Source: Lichenostomus cassidix | Taxonomy: Eukaryota > Chordata > Aves > Passeriformes > Meliphagidae | DNA length: 64,000 nt | Reading direction: 5' to 3' | Assembly (NCBI GenBank): GCA_008360975.2 | Contig: CM039198.1 | Coordinates: 8,948,547 to 9,012,546, forward strand | Shown here: one piece after another, positions 1 through 14,109 of the stretch | Position numbering within the stretch: the stretch's first letter is position 1 | Layout: every line of letters begins with the position of its first letter | Notes under the pieces: model-generated | The model's database searches: none | Told to the model about the DNA's origin: nothing | The model's input: the letters and a program-made list of their open reading frames with translations, nothing else | Made by a program: the position numbers and the translations under genes

Positions 1-239
1 TCCAGGAGGGCAGAGGTCAAAGCATTTTGGTGAAAGGCAGGGAGGGTTCCCTGGTGCCTGTTTGCTCACTCCTGGACTACCTCTGGACTAGTCATTTTCA
101 CATCTGTCTGGACAGAACGGGGAGCCTAGGAGTGCACCAGGATGTCCCTGGGGAATGTTAGCACTCATGGAGGTGTCTGCTGGACATCAGCTGGCCCAGA
201 GTGTTGAGAGGTGCAGCATTCAACACACTGAGGGACAGA

Positions 240-420
240 AATCATAGGGTCACAAAACAATTTGGGCTGGAAGGGACCTTAAACATCATCTGGTTCCAAA
301 ACCCTTGCCATGAGCAGGGCCAACTTCCTTTAGACTGGGCTGTCCCAAGCCCCATCCAACATGGCCTTGAACCTGAGATGTGTCACCTCCTTCCAGCTGT
401 CTGCAGGAGGGTTGCTGCTG
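240..420 (-). mobile_element. CR1 LINE 3' fragment
   Basis: On the minus strand this reads as the 3' end of a chicken-repeat-1 retrotransposon: the ggtgtccctgcccatgg-like segment in diverged form, then gatgttTAAGGTCCCTTCCAgcccaaat and a degenerate tail ending in ctatgat. It is 5'-truncated, as most CR1 copies are. Substitutions are frequent, so it is an old copy with no coding capacity. Confidence 0.85.
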
Positions 421-3400
421 GTAAAGCTGCTGGCAGCTGGTTGTCTTTGGGCAGTCCCATGTTGCCATTTAAATAAACCTCTCCACCCAACTCTCTGTGT
501 TCAAGGCTATAAATATCTGTGGTGAGAGCTAAGCTCCAGCACTGTGGGGCCAGAGACCCCCTGAGAGCTGCTCTGGGCTCCTGCTGTCTGCCTGACAGCT
601 CTTGCTGCCTGTGGTAAACGTGGATAAAGTCTTGAATACCTGTGCTGTGGTTTGAAAGGTCTGAAATGTCTGTTTCTAGAATGTAGATGAAAATCACCAC
701 TCTATGTATCTTTCTAGTTTAGGTTTCCTTATGAACTTTAAGATTCCTTATGCCATTATATGTCACCACATTCCTAAAGTTAATGTGGCAGAGGGAAAAT
801 ATCTTAATTCCATATTTTGTCTCCTTTTTCTGTCCTTTTGGTTTAAACTAAGCTCTACAGGGGCTTGAAGATACTGTTTCTTTGTCAGAGCTGTAGAAAG
901 GCTTTTGTGCCTGACTGTCCATTGCCTCAGCTGAGTACAATATTCCTCCCTTGGCTCTTTGATATCCTAAGATTTTTCTCCTGCCACAGCAAAACTGAAA
1001 AGCTTTTTACTTAAATGGATCCCTATCTTGGTAACTTAATGCTACCTTTTCAGACAAACAAGTCCTAGGCTTGAAAGCTACTCCACAGCATCTCTCAGGT
1101 CTACATCAAAGCAGATCAAAGGTCTCATCAGCAAAGCATATTCTGGACAGCTGTAAGTAAGTTGTTTGGGAGTACAGTAAATGCTATGGAAATGTGAGAA
1201 CTAGAGATGCTTGGGGTACTGTTGTCAAACTAGAATTCTGTGTCAGAGATAAAACAATCACTTGACAGAGCAGAAGTCTTAAAATCTGAGAAATTCTTGG
1301 AGTTTTGGGACCTGGATCTCAGCTAACAGAAGCATAGATCATTGAGACAAAAAAAATCTTTCCCAAAACCACTGAGGTGAGATAAACACAAGCTGTAGCT
1401 TTCAGTGAAGTCTCAGGAAGCAAACTGCCAGGCTGGTTTTGTGCTCAGAGCTGACTGATGCAATGGGTTGGTGTTTCTAGAGACCCTTATTGTGGTTATT
1501 TTGGGGTAGTTCATAATCCAAACCTCAAATTCTCAAGCTGGGGGTTCTCACAGGACCCTGGGGTCCTGCAGCCATACACAGGGAGGGGATACAGCCATGG
1601 CTGATCCTTCCCACCTGCAAAGGCATCTCCATCCATAATAGTCAGGATCCAAGGTTTCAGCTCAGGCAGGATGAATAATTTTTGGAGGCTGGCAGATTTC
1701 CAAGTCACCCCAATTGTAGATATTACCCCCCATAAAGACCACTGTGCTGTGCTGGGTCCTTGGGTTGGAACAGTATTTTCCCAGCAAATGATTCCATGAT
1801 GCACCTGGGATGCAGTGATCAATGAGGCAGATTTGCATGAAGGAGATATATATATATATACAGAGAATCATAGAGGGGCTGTAAAGGGGCTGTGCTGGAG
1901 AGGAGAGGGAGGTGGGGAAACCCAGCTCAAGCCATTCAGCCATCAGCAGGGCCCAGTGTTTAGTCAGGTGCAGTCCAGCTCGAGTGTGTAACTCTCCTGT
2001 TATCCTACCTTAAATAAAACTTCAGTGGGACATGTCAGAAAGAAAGGCCTTGCCTCAGACACCATGAAAGGGAAGTTTATGTAAGTAATTACCAATGAGG
2101 CAGTGGGTGCTTCCAGAGAATTAGTGACTGCTGGGCTGGATGGTTTCTGCCCAATCCTCAGGAAATGTCCCAAATTGACAGTCTGATGGTGTGTAGAGAT
2201 GGATGTAGGGTGTGATGGGTGGGTGACACTGCTTCTGGGGGCTCCTGGGAGGTTAGCAGAACAGAGCAGAGATTTTTGCACAGCCTCAAGGGAATTCCTT
2301 GGCTCATTTCATTGCAGTGACTGTGAGCTGACTTCCCAAAAGGTCTTTGGAAAGCTCAGCTTTAATATCCTCTGCCTTGGTCAGAGGGAGGTAACCTCAG
2401 TTCTTCCCCAGCCCCTGAACTCCTGGGAACCCACAGTGGTGTCCTGAAGCAGAGGACTTGGCTTGATTGTCCTGAGACTAATCTTGTTTGGTTTCCAGAG
2501 TTTGTTATGTGTCTCTTGTAGAGTTTACTTTGTTTTGTTATTCTTCCTTTTTTCAGTCCTGTCTAAAAAACCACTGAGCTTTCCAGTTCTGTAATAGCTA
2601 TCATTAATAATAATACCTTTAAATTATTCTGGTTAGCCTTTTGAAAGCATTTTCCTGACGATCTTCTTTGCTAATTGCCTTTCTGCAGTGCCCTGAGGAA
2701 ACCTGTATTTTCTAGGAGTTCTGAAGGGAAGGACAGGGAACTTGGCTCTGATATTTATACATTTTTCCCAAGCAGCCATTGTCAGCAGGCGGAGAAGAAA
2801 TACAATTTGTATGGCCCTACTTGTGCCCAGAATGGGGAGATCAAGGCCTCAGAACACCAGCAACCAAGTCAGGAAACACCTAAGGCTGAGATGAGAGGTT
2901 GAGCCAACTCCTGCCAAGGGGCTGTGGGTCAATCCCTGCCTCACATCTGCCTGAGGAAAAAGCCAAGTGGAGCAGCAAGGAATGCAGGATTCCCCATGCA
3001 ACTGCACTTTGCTGTGCTCCCATAGTGCAGAAGGATTTAGGAGCTCAGACTGTCCAGCCTGGGGTGTTGCACAGGCATGTGATAGGGAAGAAACTTATTT
3101 GGGGCTTGGAATGGGTGAAGGGACACTGGTGGGTGCTGGGCAGGGAAGTGGGAGCACGGGGATGGCAAGGTGTGCCCTGGGCTTCCTTCTTAGCTGAGAT
3201 GGAGCAGGAGGATTTGGAGAAGTCCTTTCCTGTAGCCCACAGAGCTGTGTGAATCCCCTTTCGTCTCTCCACACATGCAGTGGCTGCTCCAGCTGCTCCA
3301 CTAATGGCTTTTTAACCCCAGAAATAAACTTAGGAACGCTTCAGTCCTGTGTCACTCTAATCTGTCCCAGTCACAAAAATTAGCAGATTATTCTGGGCTT

Positions 3401-4962
3401 TTCAGATCATCAAAAAATCATCTGTTGTTCCTTCTCTCTCCTGTGCTGCTTGAGGCCAAGTGCCCTGGCACCAGCTTGCTTAAATAATGATGGTGAAGTC
3501 ATGAAGTGGCTGAGATGAGGTGTCAGCAGCCTTAACTCAGGTGGAGGAAGGAATGCACTTTGTTTAAGGTCCATCTCAGTCCTGAGTCCTCAGCAGTGCT
3601 GCTCAAGGACATCAGCACTATTCAGAAGTCATTTCAAGGGCAGTTGTCAAAAGCCCTCCAGGCCTGCACCACTGAGGTGAGGTGACACTCAGAGAGTCAA
3701 GTGTTCAGAGTCTGGGCAGGAAAATCCGAGAAAGGTTTGCTGGTGGAACCCAGCTTATGTTTCACTTGAAAGTGTTCAAACCCAAGGAATTTCTGTGACC
3801 CTTTCAGTGAAAAATTATCATTTTCTGATAAACCGTATTGAAAATTTCCAGATAACTCCAAACCCAGGTTTCCTTTCATGCAGACCCTTTTTTCTCAGTC
3901 TGTCTCCCCCCTTGGCTGTGCCCATGCAGGAGCCTGCAGGATGCTGAGCTCTGAGGCTGAGGAATTGTTAGTGATTAGGGCACCCTAAATGCCAGCAGCA
4001 GATGCAATAAAGGACTTTTCCTTTCCACTTGAAATGCCTGTTGCATTTGCCAGGCAGCCAACACTGTAAATTCATTCTGACTATTTTAAAAGACCTTTGA
4101 AAGCTTTTGAATGGTTTCTGGCTTATTCTGCAGCAATAAAACCATAGTGCCTGAGAGTCAGACGTTCAGGACCTTACCAAATAACTAAATACAAGATACT
4201 TGGAAGCGTTGTAAAGTGCTTAGGAACAAGATAATTGTACTGATCCTTATCCCATTGTTTGCCTGCCCATAATCACTGTCCTGAGCTCTGTTTAGTGGCA
4301 TTTGGGATTGCTATGGAACAAAGAAATAGGGCAGGGATTTTCAAAATGGAAATCCCACCTGCTGGGGGGTGATGGAACACTTGTGTGAAGAAAAGAGGGA
4401 AAGAAGGGAAGTGAGGTGGGGAATTTTCCTTCTCATCCTGCTGCCCAGAACTCAATCAGGATATGAAATATGGCCTGTCTTGCCTGGCTGTCTAAGGACA
4501 GATTTCACCCTGTCTCTTCAGAAGGAAGAAACCCATGACAGTTTGGGCTCCAAATCCTGATCCTCTTGACCTGGGAGTTCTGTTTATTCCCTGAGGAATT
4601 CAGCCATGAGACCCTGAGGAAAGAAGAGCTCAGCAGCTGTGGTGGGAGATGGCAAGGCTCAGTTTAGGCCCCACAACATGGTTCTGCTTTTCTCTGGCAC
4701 CCCTGGGAGCTCTGGGGACAGGCTGCTGGTCACAGAGGTCACTGAAGTGTCTTGCTGGGAGGTGATTTTCCTCCAAGTGCCTGCCTGCCATGGGACCCAG
4801 TTTGCCAGATGGCTCCCTGGCATCTGATCAGGCATCTGATCCACACAGCAGGGAAGAATGTAGTTGTGGAGGCTGATAAATGATCTGTGAAGATTGGTCT
4901 GATACCGTTTTGGTCTTCTGGGAACGAGGACCTCATTGCAGATCAAATGTCTGATCTTTAAA
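421..4962. other. Unique intergenic DNA, no gene seen
   Basis: No reading frame resembles a known protein and no promoter is convincing. Apart from the (AT)n at 1846 I see no repeat I can name. A run of tattaataataataccttta-like sequence lies near 2600. Confidence 0.5.
1846..1860. repeat. (AT)n microsatellite
   Basis: Fifteen bases of uninterrupted AT alternation. Confidence 0.9.
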
Positions 4963-5020
4963 CTGGCATAAATCAGCATAACTCTACCCAAGTTAATGGA
5001 GGTGTGCTGATTTACACCAG
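4963..5020. repeat. Ancient palindromic interspersed repeat (MITE-like)
   Basis: Two 24-base arms, 4963-4986 and 4997-5020, are reverse complements at 19 of 24 positions around a 10-base spacer; the core is TAAATCAGCA / TGCTGATTTA. From memory, palindromes with ctgatttacaccag ends occur widely in reptile and bird genomes and probably derive from an old DNA transposon. The family name is not known to me. Confidence 0.5.
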
Positions 5021-8000
5021 CTGAATTTATACCATCAAAAATCATTCATTTGCTCTGTCTCTTCTCCATTTCCCCCCCTCCCTGGATTAGAAATGAAGTC
5101 TGTAAAGCTAATATGGTCCCTGCAGCAGCATAACTTCCATGGAGTGTTTGCTTGAAGAGGTTAAAAGCCCTATAAACTGCTTTACATTCTCTAATAATAG
5201 AATGCAGATGCAAAGGGGAAGGATTTGATGGTCAATTAATACAGAAACTACCCAGTGCTTTGCATAGATCCTGCTCCTTGGCTTTGAAATACTATGCCCA
5301 ATTAAAACCTTATCCAGAACTATACCAAGATTAAAAAAGTAATAATAATCTGCAGCACTCTAGGTAGCATGCTGCACTTTTCAGGGTGCTTCTGAGCTAT
5401 GCCTCATAAACTCTTGGGTAAAATTTGTCTGGGTGTTTCCAACTGCAACTGCTCCTGGAGAAAAGCTGCAAAGTAGCATTCAGCAGGCAAAGCTGGAGAG
5501 AGAGTTATTTGATGGAGGAAAAGAGGAGGGGGGTAAGGAAAGTGTTGACAATCCCTTGTGCATTCTTCTGAAAGGAAAACAATAGTTACTGGAAATGTTC
5601 TGCCCTTCAGCTGAGTTACCCAGAGGCCTCTGCTGGGTCAGGCAGTGCCCACAGAGTGGCTTTGGTTTGGGATGGAATGGGCTGACACAGCCTCAGCATG
5701 TTCCAGTAACTCACTTTGCAGTTGGGTTGAGGATCACCAGCTCCAGCTCTCAGGGATGATGGTGCTGGTGATCTGTCAGGGTGTCTCTGCATAGGATGGT
5801 CACCCCAAAGAAACAGTGCAGTCTCTCCACAGACCTTTTTGGTGAAGCAGTAAGGTGGATGGCATCTGGATTTAATAGCCTGGAAGGAGGAATGGAAGCA
5901 CTTCTCTCCCAGTAGTCCATACCAGGAGCAAGAGCTGAAAGGGCAGAAGGCAGTTTGGGCAGCAAGGAGCACCCACAGTAATTATCAGTGTAACAGCCAT
6001 CCCCTTCTTGGCTCCAGAGCTTTCCTGCTGGCAAAAGACTCCAATATGGAAATACATCACCTTGTTTTAAGGTCCCTAGTAATTCACTTGCTATACAGTG
6101 TGACAAAAAGGAGGAAAAGTAGAGTTCTGCATCCCTGAGGAGATGGAGACACTCCCTTCAGGACTGAGCCTAAGGACAGGGGCTGCCTTAGCCAGAGAGA
6201 TCTTTCCCATGGCTGCCAGCTTGTCTGGGCTCTGCTCCTTGGTCAGCTCTTGCTGGCTCATGGATTTCCTGCACATTAATTAGACAGAAGGGATGGGCAT
6301 CATATCTTAACCACCAGAACCTTGGGTAGCTCACACAGCTGTTTGTTTGTTGGCCTCAATGCTCACAGAGCACCTCTTCAAGGAAAATTCATGCATCTAG
6401 GAGTAGAGATCCAAGGAAGGCCAGTTCCCTTCTGATCAGTGTCTCCTTTGCTGTGCACAGAGCAAACTGGTAACTGGGCAAAGCCAGTGCCTTGGGCAGA
6501 CATGCATGGTGGTGAATTCCCCAGGGCCTGAACAGGAGGCATGGCAAGTCCATCTGTCAGACATCCAAACCCTGATGTGTCTTCTTATGCTCTCTCTGAC
6601 TCTTTTTCTCCCTTCACAGTTTTGCAAAGAGGACTGATATATACAGCTTTTTACAAAGAGTCATCAGGGAAGCTAATAGACAGAATAACCTATCTCAGAT
6701 GGCCTAGAGCCTGCTGTGGGGAGCCTTCCAGGTGGGTCTTCAAGCTCAGTTTAGATTGAAGGTTTTGATGTGCTTCTGTCTGAGCTCATGCACCTTCCAC
6801 AGCCCCCTGGTTTTAGTGCCAACTGTGTAAAACCTCAGGATAAATTGCCAAGGTCAAGGGGAATTGCCCAAGGCTGGGATACGAAAGCTAAATGAATCGA
6901 GCATGATATGAAAGCATAATGGGGCTGATTTCTTAATTGCAGGAAGGCCTCTCAACACTGTTTTGACAGCATAAAGGGTCATTTACATTTATTTTAAGCC
7001 ATGTAAAAGCCTGATCCTCATTTACACATGTTGAAAAGAAAATATAGTATGTACCACGACCAAGCCCCTTCCTACTGCCAAAGTGATGGAAAGAGACTTT
7101 AGTGTAAATAAGGTTCAGGCCTGTTTTCAGTTCCAGCACCAGGAACGTGCTGGTGCAGAAGCAGGAAAGAAGCCAAATAGATTTATTTTGGCCCAGCTGG
7201 GTGTTTCTTCAGTCTCCAGTCTGCAGGAAAAAGTGAACACACACGTTTTGGCTCTGCCTTCCACGAGAGTCACCACAAGTGTCACTTCTCCCCTCCCAGG
7301 CAGGGACCAAGGACATGGGCAGAAGACCACTGCACAGGGGATGGTCCTGCTGGGCAGGGCTTGGGGCAGTGGTGGCTGCTGGATGAGCATTTTGTGGTGA
7401 GGATTGAGGGTTCTCTGTTTCCAGCTGCTGAGCTGCTCCCAAGGATGGGCAGCAACTTTAGACCAAGCAGAAATTAAAAATGCACAAGCTGACAAGCTCT
7501 GTGCCAACTAAAGAAAACCAGTGCTCTACCAGCTGCTGGAAATGGGCTCCAGACCTTCTCCTCAGGTGGAGGAGACATGGAGTAACTGCTCAAAGATGTG
7601 AGCAGCTCCCTAAACAGGATGATGATGACAATCCCAGGCTGACAGGGGCTCAGTGTTTACATCTCCTTAACCAGCCAGATTTTAAACCCAATCAGAGTCT
7701 GGGAGAGCACTGTTCTTCCCTGAGAACATTGGAGGAGACTGTGATTTATCATGGGGCACAGGGGCAAGTGGCTGATCCTCCAGAGGCTCAGTAATACAGA
7801 CCATCTGCAGCTTCTCTCCATCCTTTTTTCTCTCCATGAAGGACAAGGAGCAGCCTAGATCTGAAGGGAGGTGCAATTTTAAGCAGGGCTGATGTGCCTC
7901 TGTGCCAGCGTGGGACGGATTAGAATTAGTTTCTGCTAATTTGCTCCACATGGAGCTTTCAGTTTGAATTCTGTCTTCTGAATTAACAGGGAGACCACCC

Positions 8001-9394
8001 TCTTGGTCTCCTGACTGCTGTACTTCCCGTTGTGAGGGAAGAATTTCTCTTCCATCCTGTTTATCCTGTGGTTCAGGCAATGTAGTACCCACTGGCCCAA
8101 GGAATGAAGTCTGTATATTCAGCTCCCTCAAACCCCATAGCTGATCCAAACTTGGACAATCGTTTCAGAAAACAGTCTACTCTAAACTTTGGGATGTACA
8201 GACTAGTGATTATAACTTCCTGATCTTTTTTTTCCTGTTTCTGCATGAATCCCAGATTGTCCTGTTCAGGGGGCAATTCTTAGTAGTCTTGCTGCTCTTA
8301 TTCACTGAAAACTCAAAATAAATCTTGCCAGAAGAGATCCAGATTTTTTGCAAGTACTCAGGAATCCAACTGATTTTGCAGAGTGGCATTAAAAAAAGTG
8401 CAGAGGGTCCTATGGCTTTCTTTGTGCTGCTAATGAATACCAGAGCTTCTCCAGCTGGCCCAGGCCCACAGGGCTGGAAAAGAGAAATGCTACAGCATAA
8501 ACTTAGTTAATTTGGCTGAGGGTGATGCACTTGTACTGTGGAAACACCACAGCTTCAAAGGGAGATGTGGAAAATACCAGCTCAGCCAGTGAACTGGTGA
8601 GGCACATCTGCTGCACCAGGAGGAGGGCTGCACAGGATGGGATTTGAGGGGTTTTACTCAGTCCCAGGAAAATTCCCTAATTCCCTTGGCTCCTTCAGGA
8701 GTCTGTTCAACCGGGCTTGCACGGGGGAGGTGGTTCTCCCTGAAGTTCAGCCTCTGTGTTCCACTTCTCAAGTCCATGCAGCCAAATTCTTCACCCCTGA
8801 TGCATGGTGCAGGGTGTGCTCCTGAGAGCACCAGCTGTATTGGATAAGGGCATGGAGAGAGCCCAGTCCTGGCAGGACACTTCCTCACTGGAAGAGCAGG
8901 AAGCTGATCAAAACCATGTTTTCCAGGATGTTCTTCTCAGACTTGTTGTAAGGAGCATCTTTGGAGGCATTGCTGGAGATGTTCCCAGGAATGTTTGGCT
9001 GAGATGGTTTCTGTGTTTCACCTGACCTTGTCACTCTGACTTTATTTGCTGAGTTTTCCCTCCTTGCCAGGAAAGAGCAGGCTGCTCCAGGACTCTGGGC
9101 TGCTCTGGACAGTGGAAGGATGGATGGGCAGTGGTGGCATTAAAACATCCCAAGTCCTGTCCATAGCACCATCACAGGCTGTCCACTCAAACTCACTCTG
9201 CTTTCCTTCTCCAGCTGTAACTGAGCAGTCTGATTGATACTCCTTTTGTTTGTGTTCTACAGCACAAAAAACTCATGCAAGCTGGACAGGCTTTACCATT
9301 ATTTCCCAAACACAGAAATATGTGTCTGCAATGTGGTGCTTTTTAGAACAGCATCCACTCGGTAGAGAATCCATCACAGCCCAGGATGAATAAT
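5021..9394. other. Unique intergenic DNA, no gene seen
   Basis: Short frames occur on both strands (for example 7682-8149 minus) but lack domains, codon structure or splice context. The AT-rich part at 5100-5350 might hold a regulatory element; nothing specific supports one. Confidence 0.5.
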
Positions 9395-9605
9395 TCCAAC
9401 GGCTCATTACTCTTTCAATTACAAACTGGCACTTTCTTTGCAGCCTGAATTTGTCTAATTTTGGTTCCAGCCACTGGATATTGATATGGCTTTGTCTGTT
9501 AGATTAAAGAGAGTCCTGTTATAAGAGATCTCTTTAGTAAGAGCTCTTCATTGTTAATAAGATACTTCTTCCTCTTCTTTTTATAAGCTAAATTACAAAA
9601 TTCAG
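9395..9605. promoter_or_regulatory. Weak candidate conserved element
   Basis: Unique AT-rich block without repeats or open frames, with words such as gtctgttagattaaagagag and cttcattgttaataagatac. Confidence 0.18.
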
Positions 9606-11712
9606 CACCTTCAGTATCTCAGTGTGAGCAGCTCTGCTCCACCCCACAGCCCTCAGTCTGTACTTCCAGTTTCCTCCTGAATTCCTGTTTGGATACTACT
9701 TGATTGCCCAATAAGCCCATCATGCCATTTGAGATGTGGAAGTGGCAGATCTGCAGTGGCACTAGATGCAGGTATCTGCATTTAGGCACCTGAATCAAGC
9801 CCCCAAATTCCAGAAAAAGGATGTAAGATCCATGTCTCCTACTTGAACGACCTACAGGTGTAGTAGTTGACCAAACCTGCCACCTTCTTTGCTAAGAACA
9901 TCTTGCTCAGTCAAAGTTCTTAAGTGGTTTTCTGGTCAGTAAGTCAACACTGATTAACTTGCCAGTGACCAGAAGGTGACTATGGTGATGCAGCTGTTCT
10001 GGTTATGGAGCCACTGCTATGACTGAGGGGTCTGGGCTACTGTCAGCTTTATCTCTGTGGGTTTGGGAGGAAGACATGCTGGTGATGTAACCCCCTGCCC
10101 TGCCTTGCCAGTGAAATCCAGCAGAGTTAAACTGTTTGATGCTGATTATTGTGGCCTCAAGGACACAGTGTTGTGTCACCTTCTGTTGTTTGATCCATGG
10201 GCAGCTAAGGAATTGTCCCAGTAGCTGTGCTGGGACACAGACATTGGCTGAGAATTTTCAAGGACAGCCACCAGCCACGTTCTCCACCTGCAAGATCTAC
10301 CTGGAGGGGACCTGAACAGCACTGCCTGATTTCTCATGGCTCTGCTGAGTGCCCTGACTTGGGGTGGCACCTGCTTTAATGATGCTTTAGAGCTGTTGGA
10401 CAGCATTGTGGCTCTTTCTTGTGTAATTTGGGTTTGTTTGCAGTGACTGATCATGTGCCAGGAGTTTTAATATGGACAACAAATCTCATTCAATCAACAG
10501 CAGAGACCAAATAGCCATTGTTGAGTCTCAGTGCCTAGAACCGTGTTGGATGACTCCAGGCATGCCAGATGGGACCTTCCACCCTCACTCTGCTCTAGAT
10601 GAGTAACCAGCATGTGGATGGGCTGCAGATTCCCTCCCCAATGTGCTGTGTAGGAGTTTGTTTCAGGCCCAACCAGAAAGCTCTGCTGTCTGGAGCTGGT
10701 TGAGCACAGGAGGTTTCTGCAGTGTCCAGCGAGTGGGCCAAGGTGGGACTTGATGTGAAGTCCTTGCTGTCAGAGTGCAGCAGCAGAGCAGAGCACCTGC
10801 CTGTTCCACCACACTCTATTCTCCTGCATGCCAAAGGTGTTTTTAATTGATCTGACTGTAGAGAGGTCGTTAGTCCTCTGGGGCCCATGAATCAAAGGCT
10901 CCAGGAGATCTCTCCCCTGAGCACTGCTGATAAACTAGCCTGTCTTCACCACTGTAGTCCAAGGCTCAGAAGGATGTTTTGGAGATAATCTGCTAGCAAA
11001 CCCTCTTCTCAGGAGCAGCCAAGCCCTGCAGAGCATATTTAGTGAACACAGAACTAAATGAGACGTGAACAGGCTGACCATGGCAGGGTAAAACACACAG
11101 ATTCATTGCTCAGGTGAGGAGGAAGTGCAGCAGAGCACTGAGAGCCCAGAAGAACAAACATGAATGTATATAATCCATGGTGTGAAACCTGTGCTATAAA
11201 TAAGGGGCTGATGGAAACCAGATCTGTTCTGCATATGCTTGCCATTTCTATTCCAAAGCAAGAAACTCATTTGCAGTGAAACGCTCAGGCATGGCCATGC
11301 TTTGGGCTCTGCTCCTTCCCCAAGGCATGTGCTGGTCCTCTGAGAACTTTAAAAGGAAGTTCTGGGCATGACCTGGGAAAGGCATGTGCAGATCTTGTGA
11401 AAGGTTTCTGATGGACCACTACATGTGAAGGTAGGCCAGCATCATTGGGTTGATAATATAGCTTATCTCTCTCACTTGCTCCTCCCTGCCCCCATTTTAG
11501 AAAATAAAACATTGGGATCCAAATGAACTTGTCTGAGGGCAGAAGATGGCTGTAAAAATAAGTACTGCTAATATCAACATCCAACAGTGTTAATATTTGA
11601 TATTTTGGTCTCTCCAACCTGCCAGTCAAAGCAAGAGAAAGCAGGACTTGCCATGTATAGTTGTCCTCAGTGCTAAATCCTGCTGTGAGCCATCAGAGCA
11701 AACGAATTCATC

Positions 11713-11751
11713 TCTCTTACCTTGTGTTCAGGTTCTCTTACCTTGTGTTCA
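11713..11751 (+). repeat. Two-copy 21-bp tandem duplication
   Basis: The unit tctcttaccttgtgttca plus three bases occurs twice in a row with period 21; the second copy diverges after its 18th base. It looks like a recent local duplication. Confidence 0.85.
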
Positions 11752-12114
11752 CAGCAGTGGAATTAAGCCCAGGTAAGGCCAGTGTGAGTGGCAAGCAGCA
11801 GCACCACTGGCTTTGGGGAGCTGAACTTTGGCTACCAGTTTGCAGGGAGTTAAAGAGAAGGAAGCATATTCCCCAAGGCAGAGACCCAATCAGAATAAAT
11901 CTGCTTGCTGGCTACACTCCTCACTCTGGCAGTCAGCTCATTACAATTCAGGCCAAGTTTTGCACTATGGTCTGCTTTAGCTAATAAAGATCGAGCATGG
12001 CACCTTGCTAATCTCATTAGATGGAGAGGTATGTTTTGGTAGTGGATTCTGGAGAAGGATGAAGAGAGAAAGAGGTTTAGCAATTCCAGATCAAGCCATT
12101 TTAATGTTTTAAAG

Positions 12115-12160
12115 GTGTGTGTATATATGTATATACAGCATACATATACATAGATGTACA
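12115..12160. repeat. GT/AT-rich microsatellite
   Basis: Alternating purine-pyrimidine run (gtgtgtgtatatatgtatat followed by acatacatatacat-like sequence), degenerate and AT-rich. Confidence 0.8.
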
Positions 12161-13310
12161 TTCTGCTAGTTGTTTCTACTTTATACTTCCACTAAAAATA
12201 GTGGTACCAGAGGCCCCAAGTGACAGACCCCAGGGATAACTGCATTCCAGACTACAGGGAACTCCAGTAGTGTAATTTCTTGTGGCTGGATTCTCCTTGC
12301 ACCTTGTTTGCATGAAAACATACTGACCCTCCCCTCCCAAAGCCCAGGAGTAGCTGCAATGTTAAAACCTGCTGATTTCAATGCCTTACCCAATGTCTCA
12401 TTGTCAGGTTTATTTTCAGTGACATCAGTGCATGTTTCTCCCCACTCTGAACTAGGATTTAAAAATCCCAGGAATTGGATCAGTATTAATAAATGGCAGC
12501 TCTTCCACTTGCAGAACAAGCCAGACTTCCACAGTAGGGAGAAAGGGAAAAACCTGGTTCTCTCTCCTTTCTTTGTTCCCAGACTGCTGTGGCTCAGTGT
12601 TAATTTTGAAATGCTGTGAACATCCACTGGATTTCAGCACCAGTCCTTGGGACATGTTGGCAGCTTCATTCCACCCTCCTTGCCCATGGTGGTGTTTGTC
12701 AGGGATCCTCTCTGTGATTTCAAACCAGGTCCTGAACTGAACTCACCATCCTGCCCACCACATTTAGATGCTTTACCTGATGCAGAGGAAGAGGAGGAAA
12801 GTATTGATATCACTTGATTAATCAGCTGGTCAAGGTGGCAGCACAGAGCCTTTGTTGCCCCTTATAATGTAGTTCTTTCCCCTTCCTTGTGTCACAACAA
12901 GGATGTCGCTGTGTTTTGCTGAGTCCTTCCTTGCTTGGGGCCAGTCATTTATCACAAGAGATTTCCATCTTGGCCTAATAATTCATCCCTTATTGCAGCC
13001 CTCACTGCTCTGAGGGCCCATTTATTTCCTCTTATCACAGTCTAATTATTTGGTGAAGGAATATTTCTGACTATCTTGGGGCCAGTGGCCAAGAGTTCAA
13101 GAAATCCTGATTCCCAGGTAGAGACATGCTGGTGGGAGTGGGAGAGGAGTTCCCAGGGGGTTGGATCCAGATGTTTCTGTGGCAGGGGGAGATTGTAGGA
13201 GTCCAGTGGGTTCAACATGAAACACAAAATCTCTTTTTTTGGCTTAACCTTCCCTTTGTGCATTTGTCACAGCCACATGCTCCCATGTTCATGACACCCA
13301 CGCCTCTCCC

Positions 13311-13360
13311 ACCACCCACACACTCCCTTTCTCACACACACTCACACTCTCACACACACT
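13311..13360. repeat. Imperfect (CA)n microsatellite
   Basis: CA repeats interrupted by CT and CCC blocks (cacacacactcacactctca). It is the only sizeable CA tract in the window. Confidence 0.85.
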
Positions 13361-14109
13361 GTAAAGAAAGCCTGTAAATTGAGGGGTTTGGTCTGGTTTG
13401 GGTTTTTCCTCCCTGGAAAACTGAGAACAGAAAGATGGTAAGAATTTGTATTTACACCTATGTAGCCAGTGCTGTAATTCTGGAAAGGAGGATGAGTGGA
13501 TGGATGAACAGATAGTAATCACAGCAGCATAATTAATAATAATGACAGAAAGGAATCCTGTTCCTATTAATAGTACATGCATGGCTTTAATCAGCTCTAT
13601 CCACCATCCAACAGGAGACTTGAACTAAATCAATTGCTGATTTCTATCTGAAGGGTTTTTCTGACCAGGCTGACAGAGGGATTCCCTTGTTTCTTTATTT
13701 AAAAAAAAAAACAAAAAGAGAAATTATTAATTTATCATTAATATATCTTTATCTAAACCAGGATAATTTCTTTGTTTTATTCAATGACTCCAGTGCAGCA
13801 CTGAGGCCATGGAGGATGTTTCAGGGAGTTCCCCAGTTTGCTTTCCCCTGGATGAGCATCCTTAGCTCCTCAATCTGCTGCCTCTTGAGCTGAGAGCAAA
13901 GCTCTGAGATGGCCCTGGGCAGCCAGGCTGGGGAAAGAACCATTATTAAGACCATCAGGGCTGCCTGCAGTCCCTTTGCCAGTGCTTTCTTTGTACCACA
14001 CTCATTGCTTTGTAAAGCACTTTGGAATCACCTGGAGCACATGAGCTGCACTGTCAAATCAAACTCCCTCTCTGTCTGTCTTGCAGCTATTCCCCTACTC
14101 TGAAAGCAG

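Larger units (their letters stand above)
9606..14109. other. Unique intergenic DNA with simple repeats
   Basis: It contains the 21-bp duplication, the GT/AT and CA microsatellites and an A11 run near 13700. No gene or named transposon is recognised. Confidence 0.5.
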
